Positions 14,473 to 27,800 of a stretch of DNA of 64,000 nt are shown here, in pieces; the first letter of the stretch is position 1; every line of letters begins with the position of its first letter. Source of the stretch: Metridium senile (Eukaryota > Cnidaria > Anthozoa > Actiniaria > Metridiidae); the NCBI GenBank assembly GCA_949775045.1, contig OX459110.1:9226470-9290469 (forward strand), given 5' to 3'. The notes below the pieces were generated by a model. The model made no database searches. It was not told where the DNA came from and was given only the letters and a program-made list of their open reading frames with translations. A program made the position numbers and the translations under genes.

Positions 14473-17400
14473 TTATCTGTCCGTCTCTAAATGCTTTATT
14501 GTAGAGTCAATAATGATATCCATGTACGTTTTTAGCTGCTGTTATTTGTGTCCGCCTGTCTGTTTGTCTGTCTGTGTGTACGTCTGTTTGTCTATCTGTC
14601 TGTCTCATCGAATGTTTTATTACCTGTACATTTTCTTCAGCAGCTGTTACCATATCAGCCCTCAGCTGTAGCAAAGCCTGGCTTAACGACTGAAACAGAA
14701 AGACACGAAAATTAAAATAGCCTACAAAATGCCTAGACATTCCAAGCGTTTAAAAATGAAATTGATAGTTATTATCAACTTCCCACGGCAAACTGAAAAA
14801 CAGTATCTAAGCAAAAATTTAGCTATTGACTGATGGTTTTAACCGTGTTTACATAAAGTTTATTCCTTCCTTCTTTCCTACATAGCCTGATTATCAGACG
14901 GGCCTGGGTCCCACTAGCCTGATTTTCAGAGCGGGCCTGAGTCCTACGCTATTTTTTTTTTTTAGCGCAGGACCCGGGCCTACTCTGAAAATCAGGCTAG
15001 GGTCCCACGCTATCACTTTCGTAGGACCCAGCCCGTCTGAAAATCAGGCGAATGTCTACATAGCAAAACCTGATTAAAAGCTTGTTGGAAATACATTTAG
15101 CCAGTGTCATTAGAAGAAACGAACAAATAAAACTACTGGGCTGTGCATAACGTACTAAAGGTGACATGGGTCGTGTAGTGGTTTACCGCACGTCTTTCAC
15201 CACTGTGGTCCAGGTACAAGACCAGGCCCTATGTGCTAAAATATTTAATGTAGATGTAGTGAGTGTTCGTCTGAGTCTCCGCAATTAGTAGGACACTTGT
15301 GTTTGGCTGAACATTTGTGCAGAGTTGTGTGCTAAAATATCTAATGTAGAGGTAGTGAGTGTTCGTCTGAGTCTCCGCAATTAGTAGGACACTTGTGTTT
15401 GGCTGAACATTTGTGCAGAGTTGTGTGCTAAAATATCTAATGTAGAGGTAGTGAGTGTTCGTCTGAGTCTCCGCAATTAGTAGGGCACTTGTGTTTGGCT
15501 GAACATTTGTGCAGAGTTGTGTGCTAAAATATCTAATGTAGAGGTAGTGAGTGTTCGTCTGAGTCTCCGCAATTAGTAGGACACTTGTGTTTGGCTAAAC
15601 ATTTGTGCGGAGTTGTGTGCTAAAATATTTAATGTAGATGTAGTGAGTGTTCGTTTGGGTCTCCGCAATTAGTAGGACACTTGTGTTTGGCTGAACATTT
15701 GTGCGTAGTTGTGTGCTAAAATATCTAATGTAGAGGTAGTGAGTGTTCGTCTGAGTCTCCGCAATTAGTAGGACACTTGTGTTTGGCTAAACATTTGTGC
15801 AGAGTTGTGTGCTAAAATATTTAATGTAGAGGTAGTGAGTGTGCGTCTGAGTCTCCACAATTAGTAGGACACTTGTGTTTGGCTAAACATTTGTGCAGAG
15901 TTGTGTGCTAAAATATTTAATGTAGAGGTAGTGAGTGTGCGTCTGAGTCTCCGCAATTAGTAGGACACTTGTGTTTGGCTAAACATTTGTGCAGAGTTGT
16001 GTGCTAAAATATTTAATGTAGATGTAGTGAGTGTTCGTTTGGGTCTCCGCAATTAGTAGGAAACCAGTATTTGGCTAAATACATCGGAGATGATACATTG
16101 ATATTTTAAAAATTGATGTATTTTTATTATTGTCCCATTACCTTTTGCTGTTTTTCTTTTAATGCCAGCTGATTACGTAATCGTTCAACGAGTTGTTTCA
16201 TAGTCTTGGTTGGTGCTCGTTCGTTGGCTTCTTTTGCTGCATCTAGCTCTTCTCTTAGTACCTCAATCTTAAGAAAAGGTCCCATATTACATCTCAAGTA
16301 ATTGGATAAGTGAGAGTTTTCATATATATTTATTAAAAATGATCAGTGACATTTTGATATGATTGCGGTATTCCTGTGGAATTCAGATCGTGGTGAACTA
16401 GTATCTAGTCTCTGAACAACGTGTATTTTTTTTGAATCAGGAGAGAAAAGTGAAGGAAAAAATGGACTTAATAAATGGGAATAAAATAAAAACAGTGAAG
16501 GGAAAATGAATATGTGAGCTGCGTTGTGTGCAAAATAATTAACGTAGAGGTAGTGAGTGTGTGTCTGAGTCTCCCCAATTAGCCACTGGCTAAATACATT
16601 GAGACGTTAAAAAAAAAAAAAAAAAAAAAAGTGAGGAAGGAAGGAAGGAAGGAAGGAAAGAAGGAAGGAAGGAAATGGTCATTGTGGAAGATGATACCTC
16701 TTTCTTCTTTTCCATGTTCATGTTGTCCTTGATTTGGATTTCATCACGTAGTTCTTTGACCTGTTTTTCGTAGCTTTCACTTTTTCTGATAATAATGAGA
16801 ACAATGATTATCATCCCCATTATGATATTTATCATCATCATCATCATCATCATCATCAGAAGCATAATCACCTTGTTTGTCATCAACACTATCCAGGGCT
16901 CGTGCTGATGTCAGTAAACAAAATCTAAGGAGTTTTCAAGGAGTTTTCAAGGACCAAAAATTAATTTTTAAGCACTTTTTGCGACAACTTTGATATACAA
17001 AAAATTACGAGTTTACGAAAATGATGTACAATACAAGATTTTTTACTAAACTTTAATTTGCAATACTCGAATTTTTATCCTACTTTAGCTAAAATTAAGG
17101 AGTTTTTAAGGAGTTTTTGCTGATTTTCTAAAATCAACTTGAAAAGGGCTTTTCAAGTGCCCTTAAAAACGTAAATCAAATCTAAGGAGTTTTCAAGGAG
17201 TTTAAGGAGTAGCACGAACCCTGACTATCATAGTCATAATCACCATCATAATCATAATCATCGTAAACATCATCACCATCATCATCATCGTCATCGTATC
17301 TATCATCATCGTCATCATCAGTCATAATAATAAATAATAATAATATGCCTCATTTATATAGCGCTATATCTCTAGAATAGCTCATAGCGCTTTACAATCT

Positions 17401-18854
17401 ACTAACATCATCATCATCGTAATCATCATCATCGTATACATCACTGATCATCGTAATCACCATCGTTATCACCTCCATTATCATCATCATCATCATCGTC
17501 ATCATTATCGTAGCATCATCATATTCATCATCATCATTATCACAATAATCATCGTAAACACCACAACTAGAGAGGTGTAATGATCCTGAGAGGCGTTTTG
17601 GTCTAGTGGTTCGGGGATGGGATTCCGCCGGTGTCTAATGGTACAATTACGTTGTGTCCTTGGGAAAGACACTTCACTCTCTCAGGCCTAGGTTATACGT
17701 CGAATCTCACTTGTGCCGTATACAATTCAAACAATAGATAACTAGGCGGTCTTCTTTGATGTAATTGCATTCGGCACAAGTGAGATTCGACGTATAACCT
17801 AGGCCTCAGTGCCTCGTCTTCTCGGATAAGTTCGTAAAGCACAAAACCCCGTCTGATTTCACTGTATAAGTTGGACGTAAAAGATCCTACTGTACTCTTT
17901 GAAAAGAGTAGGGGATTGTCTCCTTGTACAACAGTCAGGTCTCGGAAATACTACAGGGTCCGCTGTCAGTTGGCGTCGTACGCCGTTATGGTGTCTCTGC
18001 CTTCGTACGAAGGAAAAGCATTGACCTAACTATTACTAGTAATTAATCTCATCGGGTGATGAGCTTGGGATTAGGTGCCTATATAAGTCATGCTTGAACG
18101 AGCAACAAAACTGCCAGAGCTAAGATCCGCAACGATCTAACGCATGTGAGCCCCTGCTATGCTAATGGGGCACCCCGGACACAAAAGAGACCGCTGGCCA
18201 GCTACGCCTCGATTTTAACTTTGCCTAATTTACAATTAGCCACATTAAATAAATTATAATAATAATTATATTCAATGTAGTTATTTACCGTTCATGTTTT
18301 TTCTTCATAGCGTTGACCTTATCTTCGTGATCTTTTCTTAGTTTAACGTTGTCCTCACGTGATCTCTTAAACTTCTCCGCTGCGATTGCCAAAGCGTTGT
18401 CTTGTTCAGCTACAGTCTCTTCTAACTCTGACAGACGGGCAAGCTATCAAACAAAGAGATTATTGATTAATGATGCTTCGATTAGCTATAGAATTATTGA
18501 TCAATATAGAACGTTTGATCACAACGACTTACTTGATCTTCAGTTGGTATCGTTCGACCAGGCGCATTGACCGATTCCTGAGAAAAGATAAATGTAATCA
18601 AACAGACAGACAGAAGAGACAGACAGACAGACAGACAGATAGGCACACAGACAGACAGACAGACAGACTGACAGATAAACATACATACCTACAGACAGAA
18701 AGAAAGAAACAGACAGACAAACATACAGACAGACAGAAAGAGACATACAGACAGACACACAGACAGACAAAAAGAGACAGAAAGAGACAGACAGACAGAA
18801 AGAGACATACAGACAGACAAACAGACAGACAGAAAGAGACAGACAGACAGAAAG

Positions 18855-18885
<31 letters not shown>

Positions 18886-19593
18886 AAGAGACAGACAGAC
18901 AAACAGACAGAAAGAGACAGAAAGAGACAGAAAGAGACAGACAGACAGACCGACAGTCGCACAGACAGACAGATAGTCGCACAGACACAATGTACACAGA
19001 CAAAACGAAAGACAAACATATTTCCGTAATCCTCCTTCGAGGCCAGGTAGAAGAAAAGGCACACGATCGAACAGACAGAACTGACGGACAAGACGGACAA
19101 ACACACAGATAGACAAAACGAGAGATATACATATCTCCGTCATCCTCCTTTGAGGCCAGGTTAAAGGAAAGGCGCACCAACAGACAGACAGACAGACGGA
19201 CAAGACGGACAAACAAACAAAATGACAGGTACCATGACAACAACAGTCGGTACCCGTCACTAATAACAATTGACACCTGTCAATCATCAGGTACGACTAA
19301 AAACAACGTAATAAAACATGAAAAACTAAGAGATGGAAACAAGTAAGGCTCAGTGGTCTAGTGGTATGATTCTCGCTTTGGGTGCGAGAGGCCAGGGGTT
19401 CGATTCCCCTCTGAGCCCTAATTTTTTTTTCGATTTCATTCTCAAACACTGTAGTGGTCATTTTCGCATATACTTCATTACAATACCAACAGACAGACCA
19501 ATAAACAAACGAAGACACAGGGCTCACATGTACAATAACAATTAGAAAGATCGTAAGGCAAACAAACAAACAAACAAACAAACAAACAAACAA

Positions 19594-19634
<41 letters not shown>

Positions 19635-19700
19635 ATGCACAGACAGACAGACAGACAGACAGACAGAATGCACAGACAGACAGACAGACAGACAGAATGC

Positions 19701-19733
<33 letters not shown>

Positions 19734-22700
19734 ATGCACACAGACAAAATAAAAGACAAACATATCTCCGTAATCCTCCTACGAGGCCAGGTAGAAGAAA
19801 AGGCACACGATCGAACAGACAGAACAGACGGACAAACACACAGATACATAGTCACAATATACACCTAATTCAAAAAAGGTTGACGGGGCGAACGGCGATC
19901 GGCGATCGGCGATTGCACGTCCCGAAAGAGACTGTGGATAATACGAATTTCTTCTTATTCAATTATATATTACCCAAATACCGTTCAACGATGACCGTAG
20001 ATGGATGTCTCGAAGTTTTCTCTGAACGGGAGAAGGAATTCGTATTGCCAATAGCTCCTTTCGGTCATGCAATCGCCAATCACCAATCGCCAATCGCCGC
20101 TCGCCCCGTCAACATTTTTTGAATTAGGTGTACACAGACAAAACGAGAGATATACATATCTCCGTAATTCTCCTTCGAGGCCAGGTAGAAGAAAAGGCAC
20201 ACGAACAGACAGACAGACAGACGGACAAACAAACAAAATGACAGGTACCATGACAACATCAGTCGGTACCCGTCACTAATAACAATTGACACCTGTCAAT
20301 CATCAGGTACGACAACGTAACAAAACATGAAAAACTAAGAGATGGAAACAAGTAAGGCTCAGTGGTCTAGTGGTATGATTCTCGCTTTGGGTGCGAGAGG
20401 CCAGGGGTTCGATTCCCCTCTGAGCCCTAATTTTTTTTCCATTTCCTTCTCAAACACTATAATGGTCATTGTCACATAAACTTCAATACAATAACCAACA
20501 AAAACTGATAGACTCAAAAATTTTGTAACAGTTAAATTTATTAGATTTGCGTAATATGTGTGACAAACTGACCATGTCCACTTGTAATTCAGTCGTAAGA
20601 CTGCATGCGATAAGTGCTAATAAACTTTTTATTATTATTATTATTAATATTATTATTATTATTATTGTTATTGTTATTGTTATTGTCATTGTTATTGTTA
20701 TTGTTATTATTATTATTATTAGACAGACCAATAAACAAACGTTGACGCAGGGCTCACATGTACAATAACAATCAGAAAGATCGATAGGCAAACAAACAAA
20801 AAAAGTCAGACAGACCGGTACCTGGTGCGATAGTTTCATCTTTTTAAAGACTTCATCAGATTCCAGGTGCAATCTATCCTGTAATAGTTTGATTTCTAGT
20901 TTGTGTTGATCAGCTTGTTGTTTGGCTTCGTCCCTAGCGTCTTTTAGCATCTCTTGGTATTTAGATAGTGACTGTTCTTTACGGGCAAGCATTTGCTGAA
21001 ATGAATGAATGAATGGGAAAATGAATGAATGGGAAAATGAATGAACGAATTAAGTAATGAATGGGAAAATGAATGAATGGATGAATAAATGAATGATTGA
21101 ATGGACGATTGAATAATAATGATAATGATATTTTCCACAGCAGATGCACATTGTGGTTATTCTTCTGCTGGCACTCACACTCACTACCTCTACATTAAAT
21201 ATTTTTAATACATCACTCCTCGCATGTTGATTTTTGCTGAGGGAGGAAAACCGGATAACCCGGAGAAAAACCCTCGTGGCATGGTAGAGAACAACACATC
21301 AAACAAACTCAATTCACATATGATCCGGTGCCCAAGCTGGGAATCGAACCTAGATCACAGTGGTGAAAGGCCGGTGCCCTCACCGTACCACTCGGCCAAC
21401 CATGAATAAATGAATGATGGGGTTTGTAGACGATAATCGTGAAAAGACTTGTCCATACCTGTTGGCTAGATACAGTGGCTTGTGCTACTTTCAGTGCCTG
21501 TCTTGCTTCATAGTCGTCTTTCTCTGCTGATTTAGTAGCTGCATTTGTTATTGATTCTCGTTCAGAAATAGGCAGACGAAGACGCAGCTCGTTGATAATC
21601 TGTGAAGGAATTTATTGTGATAATGAATGGAAAAGAAAGCGATGTAAAATACAATGAGCAGGGTTCGTGCTGATGTCAGTAAACAAAATCTAAGGAGTTT
21701 TCAAGGAGTTTTCAAGGACCAAAAGGTAATTTTCAAGCACTTTTTGCGACAACTTTGATATACGAAAATTTACGAATTTACGAAAATGATGTACAATACT
21801 AGAATTTTTACTTAACTTTAATTTGCAATACTAGAATTTTTACCCTACTTTATCTAGAATTAAGGAGTTTTTAAGGAGTTTTTGCTGATTTTCTAAAATT
21901 CAAGTACCCTTAAAAACGTAAATCAAATTTAAGGAGTTTTCAAGGAATTTAGAGTAGCACGAACCCTGATCGCATCGTAGTGCTTAACAAGTGTTGGTAT
22001 TGTGATGCTTATTTGCCAACAATGTCGATAATGGTCTAACCTTGTCTTTCTGGAGTAGTTTCTCTTCAGCTTGTTTACGAGCTTGCTCAGCTTCCTCGCA
22101 TTTCTAATAAAACAAATATGATTTTAATCGTCTGGACAGACAAATCATCTTATGACGGAAATGCACAAAACGGGATGAACACAATTTGAGACAAAAAAGT
22201 CATTCGATTCTGTTCAATTCACATTAGAGGAATTTGTCATTCAGGGGCCAGTTGTACGAAGCCTGGATTCCACTTGATAAGAGTTATCCAATGTATAGAA
22301 TTTGTATAGGTTTTATCAGTTGGATAGGAAATTATCCCGAGGATAGCGGTATTCAGGCTTCGTACAACCGGCACCAGTAGAATAAAGGCCATTAATGATG
22401 ATAATCATGACGATGGCGATAAAATAATCATAAAAATAACAAACTCAGATTTTGATAGAAAGTTTAAAAAACCTGTATGTTTACCTTGGTCAAGTTCTTG
22501 TTCTCGTGTTTTGTACCAATAATAACCTTGATGTGTTCGCGTATCTTTCTTACAGCCAGTTCTAGTTGGTTTGCTACTGGTAGATTGGGATCAGGTATCG
22601 CTCCGGTTGCATGCTCGAACCTTGAAACAGATAACATGGCGGAACATTCTGAGCACAACGTCAATATTACATACGATAAAGGAAACAAATCAATTACGAT

Positions 22701-24623
22701 TTAGTGTTGGTAGTTATAATTATACTTGGGAAAAGGAGAGAGGCAAAAGGAGAGAGGCAAAAGGAGAGAGGCAAAAGGAGAGAGACAAAAGAAGAGAGGC
22801 AAAAGGAGAGAGACAAAAGGAGAGAGGCAAAAGGAAAGAGGGAAAAAAGAGAGGGAAAAGGAAAGAGGGAAAAAAAAGAGGGAAAAGGAAAGAGGGAAAG
22901 GAGGGAAAAGGAGAGAGGGGAAAGGAGAGAGGGGAAAGGAGAGAGGGAAAAGGAGAGAGGGGAAAGGAGAGAGGCCTTCCTTTCTCCTCCTCTTATTCTA
23001 AGTTCCCCTCTCCTCTCTTCACCCTCCCCAAGAGCTTCATACTCAGACTACCTTTTTCAAGGAAAACATGGTATGTTTTGAAATAACTACATACCTTGTA
23101 GCTGCTTCTAACATATCCTTCTGCTGTTTCTCCAAGCGATCAACTGTTCTTTCAAGCTCAACTTCTCGCTGCTCCCAAAGTAACTGTCTTTCTTCGTGCA
23201 GATTACTTAGTTGTACGATCTCCTCTTCATAATCAGCTATCGCTCTCTCGTGAGACTTGATGACATTCTCTAAATGTCTATTCTGTTCTCTCGTTCTGTC
23301 CAACATACGGTTGAGTTTGAGATCTTGTAATCTTATTTCGTTCATTTTAGTATGCCATTCAGTGACTTTGGCCGCTCCCTTGTGGTCTTTTAGTGTGGCG
23401 ATTAGTTCTTCAAGGCTTGTTTGTTTGAGTTCTAGTTCTGCTAGTTTGTCTTCAGCAGCCTCTCGTCTGCTCTTGGCCTTGACTAGTTCTTGTTCTAGTT
23501 TTAGTTTGTCTTCTTGCAGGGATCGCATTGTATTGGCAAACCTGGAACAAATAGTATTATTGAATGCCTTTTAGATTAGATAGAAAAGAAAAGAAGGGAA
23601 AATAATAGAAGAGAAGAGAAAAGGAAACTGAGAAAAGGAAAAGAACGAAGAAAAAGAAAGAAGCAACTTAAACAAGTAAATAGTGAACAAAAGAAAAAGA
23701 AAAGCAACAAGCACACAAAAGGAGCAACCAGTCAGTCAGTGAGGCATACGAACAATTAGACAGACAGAAATACAGACACACACACAGAAAGAACAAGACA
23801 GACAGAAAGCAAGCATATAAACAACAAAAGTCTAACAGAGAAAACATAAATAACATACAATTCGAAAGAAAAACTTTGTTGTATCTTTGTTGTTATCCGC
23901 TATTTACCGGATAAATCGCTTATAACGGCACTGGATGACTCTTTTTCCAGTGGATAACTTTATCCAGGATTGCAGAGTCGATCTTCTTATATGAAATTAA
24001 AATATTTTTATTTCAGTTTTTTTTTCCACTAACCTTTCCTGCTTCATTAACGGAAGAGATCCACTATATTGACGCCTCAGTTCTTGGATAGTTCGTTTTA
24101 AAAACTTCTCCTTATTTCTATTTTCCATCTTAGTATGGTACAAGGTTTGATCCTTTTCATCAATCTTCTGTTCAAGACGAAGTATCTGTGCTTCTAGTTT
24201 GGAAACCTTTTGCGTCGCGTTTTCTAGCTTTTTCACGGCCATACCTTCGCTGACTTGAAGAGCCACAATGTGATGGTGAAGCTTGCCTGGAAGGGTGAGA
24301 GTTTTGGCAATTACCAAAAACAATTCGAGCACAGCTTTGTGTAAAAAAAAAACTGTCCAGCCCCCTCAAATATCTAATGTTCGTCGATTACCATCACTTT
24401 CATCAGCATCGAGAACATCATCAATGCCATACGACTGTGTCGTCATTACCATCATCATCACCATCAGTACTACCACCTTAATTATCACCATCATAACCAC
24501 TACTGTCATCATCATCATCACCACCATCTTCAATCACCACCATCATCAATATCCACTCACCAATAATAGTCTTCTCATCGTTCTCCATCTGTACATCATA
24601 CAACTGCTTTCTTCTTCTTCTTC

Positions 24624-24720
<97 letters not shown>

Positions 24721-24837
24721 CCACCACCACCATCATCATCATCATCAATATCCACTCACCAATAATAGTCTTCTCATCGTTCTCCATCTGTACATCATAC
24801 AACTGCTTTCTTCTCCTTCATCATCATCATCATCATT

Positions 24838-24869
<32 letters not shown>

Positions 24870-27800
24870 CCAATATCCACTCACCAATAATAGTCTTCTC
24901 ATCGTTCTCCATCTGTACATCATATAATTGCTTTCTTAAAGCCATCAATTCCTTGTCCTGGTTTTCCTGGTTTGCCCTAACAGCCCCGGTCTGGTGTGCT
25001 GCTACCTCTGCTATCTCTTTCAATCGAGATACTTCAACTTTTAGCTTGGATTCAGATTCTTCACATGAGTGCAGTCTCTTGACTACAGAGTCATGCATTG
25101 CTTTGGTAACGGCGCCTTCTAGTTCTTCACGAAGATGGCGTTCTATTATTTGTGCTTCGAGGTTTAGCATTCCAATCTTTAAAAGCAAGGACAACAGATA
25201 TTGACAACCACCATTTGCAGTGGTAAATACCGACGCTAAATATAAGTGCTTTTTCTTTTTTATGACGAAAATAGTGATGGGGCTTTTTCCAAGATGATGG
25301 CGTTGCCAATGATCAAGGTGATGATGATTGTTATGATGATAATGGTCATGATGGAGACGACAAAGATGATGATGATAAAAATGATGACAATCATGATGAT
25401 GATTGGTGGTGGTGGTGGTGATGGTGACGATGTATAGATGATAATGATGCTGATACAGCACCCGAGGGTGCACATTACGATGATGATGACAACCATATAT
25501 AATATGCAGATGTCCAAGAATGGTACAGCGCGCAGATGATGAGGATGATGAGATTTATGATGATTATGATGATGATGATGAGACTTATGACGATGATGAT
25601 GATAATGATGACGCTTGGCTCTCAATGTTGACGGTGATGTTGATGCTGATTATGCAACATATGGAGGTGTTGGTGAGGATGGCATTGATGATATTGACGA
25701 AGCAAACAAAGAATACAATGGGTTTCCAGTACATGGAGAAGGGACCAAAGTTTACCTCGCTAAACTTCTGTTCAAGGTCTCCGTTGCGTTTTTCAAGTTC
25801 ATCAAATACTTTTCTTAACTGGTCGTACTTTCTCGTAGAGTGCTCGGCTCGTTCACGCTCGTTCAGCTCCTGCAAAGAACATCATGAAAAACTGTTGTTA
25901 GCCCCGTGGTAGCCTGCCTTACCGGCCGTGCTGCTGCAATTCATCTTCCATACCACATACCAAATGTGAACTAACCTTCATTTCCAGGGTGGCAAGTTTT
26001 CTCGATATTCTGTTGATTTCCTCTTTTCGAGCAGGACTATTTTCACCGGCACCAGGCTGTCCATCTAACACAAATAGTAAAGATTGTTAGTATACACACA
26101 ATTCACAACCTCATAAGAACGCGCGCTCTCGTTGGTTCGCTATCTCGGTAAATATTCGCCCGATAACCACTTCATCTTCAGCGAATATTTTTTTTTTTAT
26201 TAAGAAATAATATTGCTTTTTATGCAATAGTCCCTTTCACAGTTCCCTGCACCGTCTTGAATGGCAGCCGGGCCTTTGCATCGAAGCGAGAAGAACGTTG
26301 AGCTTGCAATGATAGAAACCTTTAACTTTTAACAATTATTGACGTGACTTTATCATTGCAAAGGCCCGGCTGCCTTTCAAGATGGCGCAGGGAACTGTGA
26401 AGGGTACTATAAGTTGAGTGAATCATAGATATTAATAATTATACACCGAATCGAAATATGGCGGCCAATTTGAATAACAATTCTTCTTGACTGCCCAGCC
26501 TCGCATACATGTGAAAACTCTATTGTTTTCCAACGTGAACACGAGGCTAGACAGTCAAGAACAATAAGAGTACGCCATATTTCGATTCGGTCTATAAGGC
26601 ACGTTTGTAGTAGGCAAAATGTCTATTTGTCGGGACAATATTAATGAAAATTGCTGTATTGTTTACCTTTAATTATCAATTCATTCAGCATTTGTTCTAA
26701 ACTGTGGTTTCTTTCTTTAAGGGATGTCATATCTTTCTTTAATTCAGCCTCACAATCTTGTAAAGCTTTTACCTCAGACTACAAACACAAAATAAACCAA
26801 GGAAATCTTAGATAGTACATTCCTACTCCAGTGAGTGGACAAGCTATGGAGTAAATACATTTATACTGAAATTTATACCGAGTGCAAACAGTATATCCGT
26901 GAAATACAAACTCCTAAATAGCACAAAATTAATGTTAATTAAACAATAAAAAAACATTAGAATTTGCATAAAATGTCATTAAAATTATAATAGTATGCGG
27001 ATGTTGGCTAATGCAATATGGAATTCAAACACAAATACAGTATACAATATGAACAACAAAGGTTTTTCTTGTTTTTTTTGTTTGTCTGTTTGTTGGTCTG
27101 TCTGTTTGTCTGTCTGCATGCTTGTTTCTTTGTCTGTCTGTCTGTCTGTCTGTCAGTCAGTCAGTCAGTCAGTCAGTCAGTCAGTCAGTCAGTCAGTCAG
27201 TCAGTCAGTCAGTCAGTCAGTCAGTCAGTCAGTCAGTCTGTTTGTTGGTGTGTCTGTTTTGTTTGTTTGTTTTTCAGGGGTTTTTTCGTTTGTCTGTCTG
27301 TCTGTTTGTTGTTGTGTCTGTTTTGTTTGTTTGTCTATCTGTCTGTCTGTTTGTTTGTTGTTATGTCTGTTTTGTTTGTTTGTCTATCTGTCTGTCTGTT
27401 TGTTTGTTTGTTTGTCTATCTGTCTGTCTGCCTGCTTGTTGTTATGTCTGTTTTGTTTGTTTGTCTATCTGTCTGTCTGTCTGTTTGTTTGTCTGTTTTG
27501 TTTGTTTGTTTTTCAGAGGTTTTTTCGTTTGTCTGTCTGTCTGTTTTCTTACATACCTCTAGATTTTCCACCAATGCTGATCGTGATACCAGTGTGTTCT
27601 CTCTCTGTAGTAAATCTCTGTATTTAGCTGTCATTTCATTGTACTGTTTATTAGCGTTCTCAAAGTCTCTAGACGGTACTGAATCATCTAAAGCTTGCTG
27701 AAGGGCATGTATTTTATATGCTGCCATTTCCTACGGCAGACACAAAGATGTTAGTAGGGAAGACTACAATAAAGCTATATATAGATAATTTGAGAGCCGA

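Noticed and set aside
18540..19287. Long minus-strand ORFs rich in Cys, Val, Leu and Ser.
   Set aside because: They are translations of the CAGA repeat, which lacks stop codons in any frame; the same holds for the CTGT and TTTG arrays at 14250, 19550, 27080 and 50215.
24600..24740. Poly-Asp / poly-Met / poly-Ser ORFs.
   Set aside because: Frame-shifted readings of one ATC repeat; likewise at 8590, 28860, 34565 and 44170.
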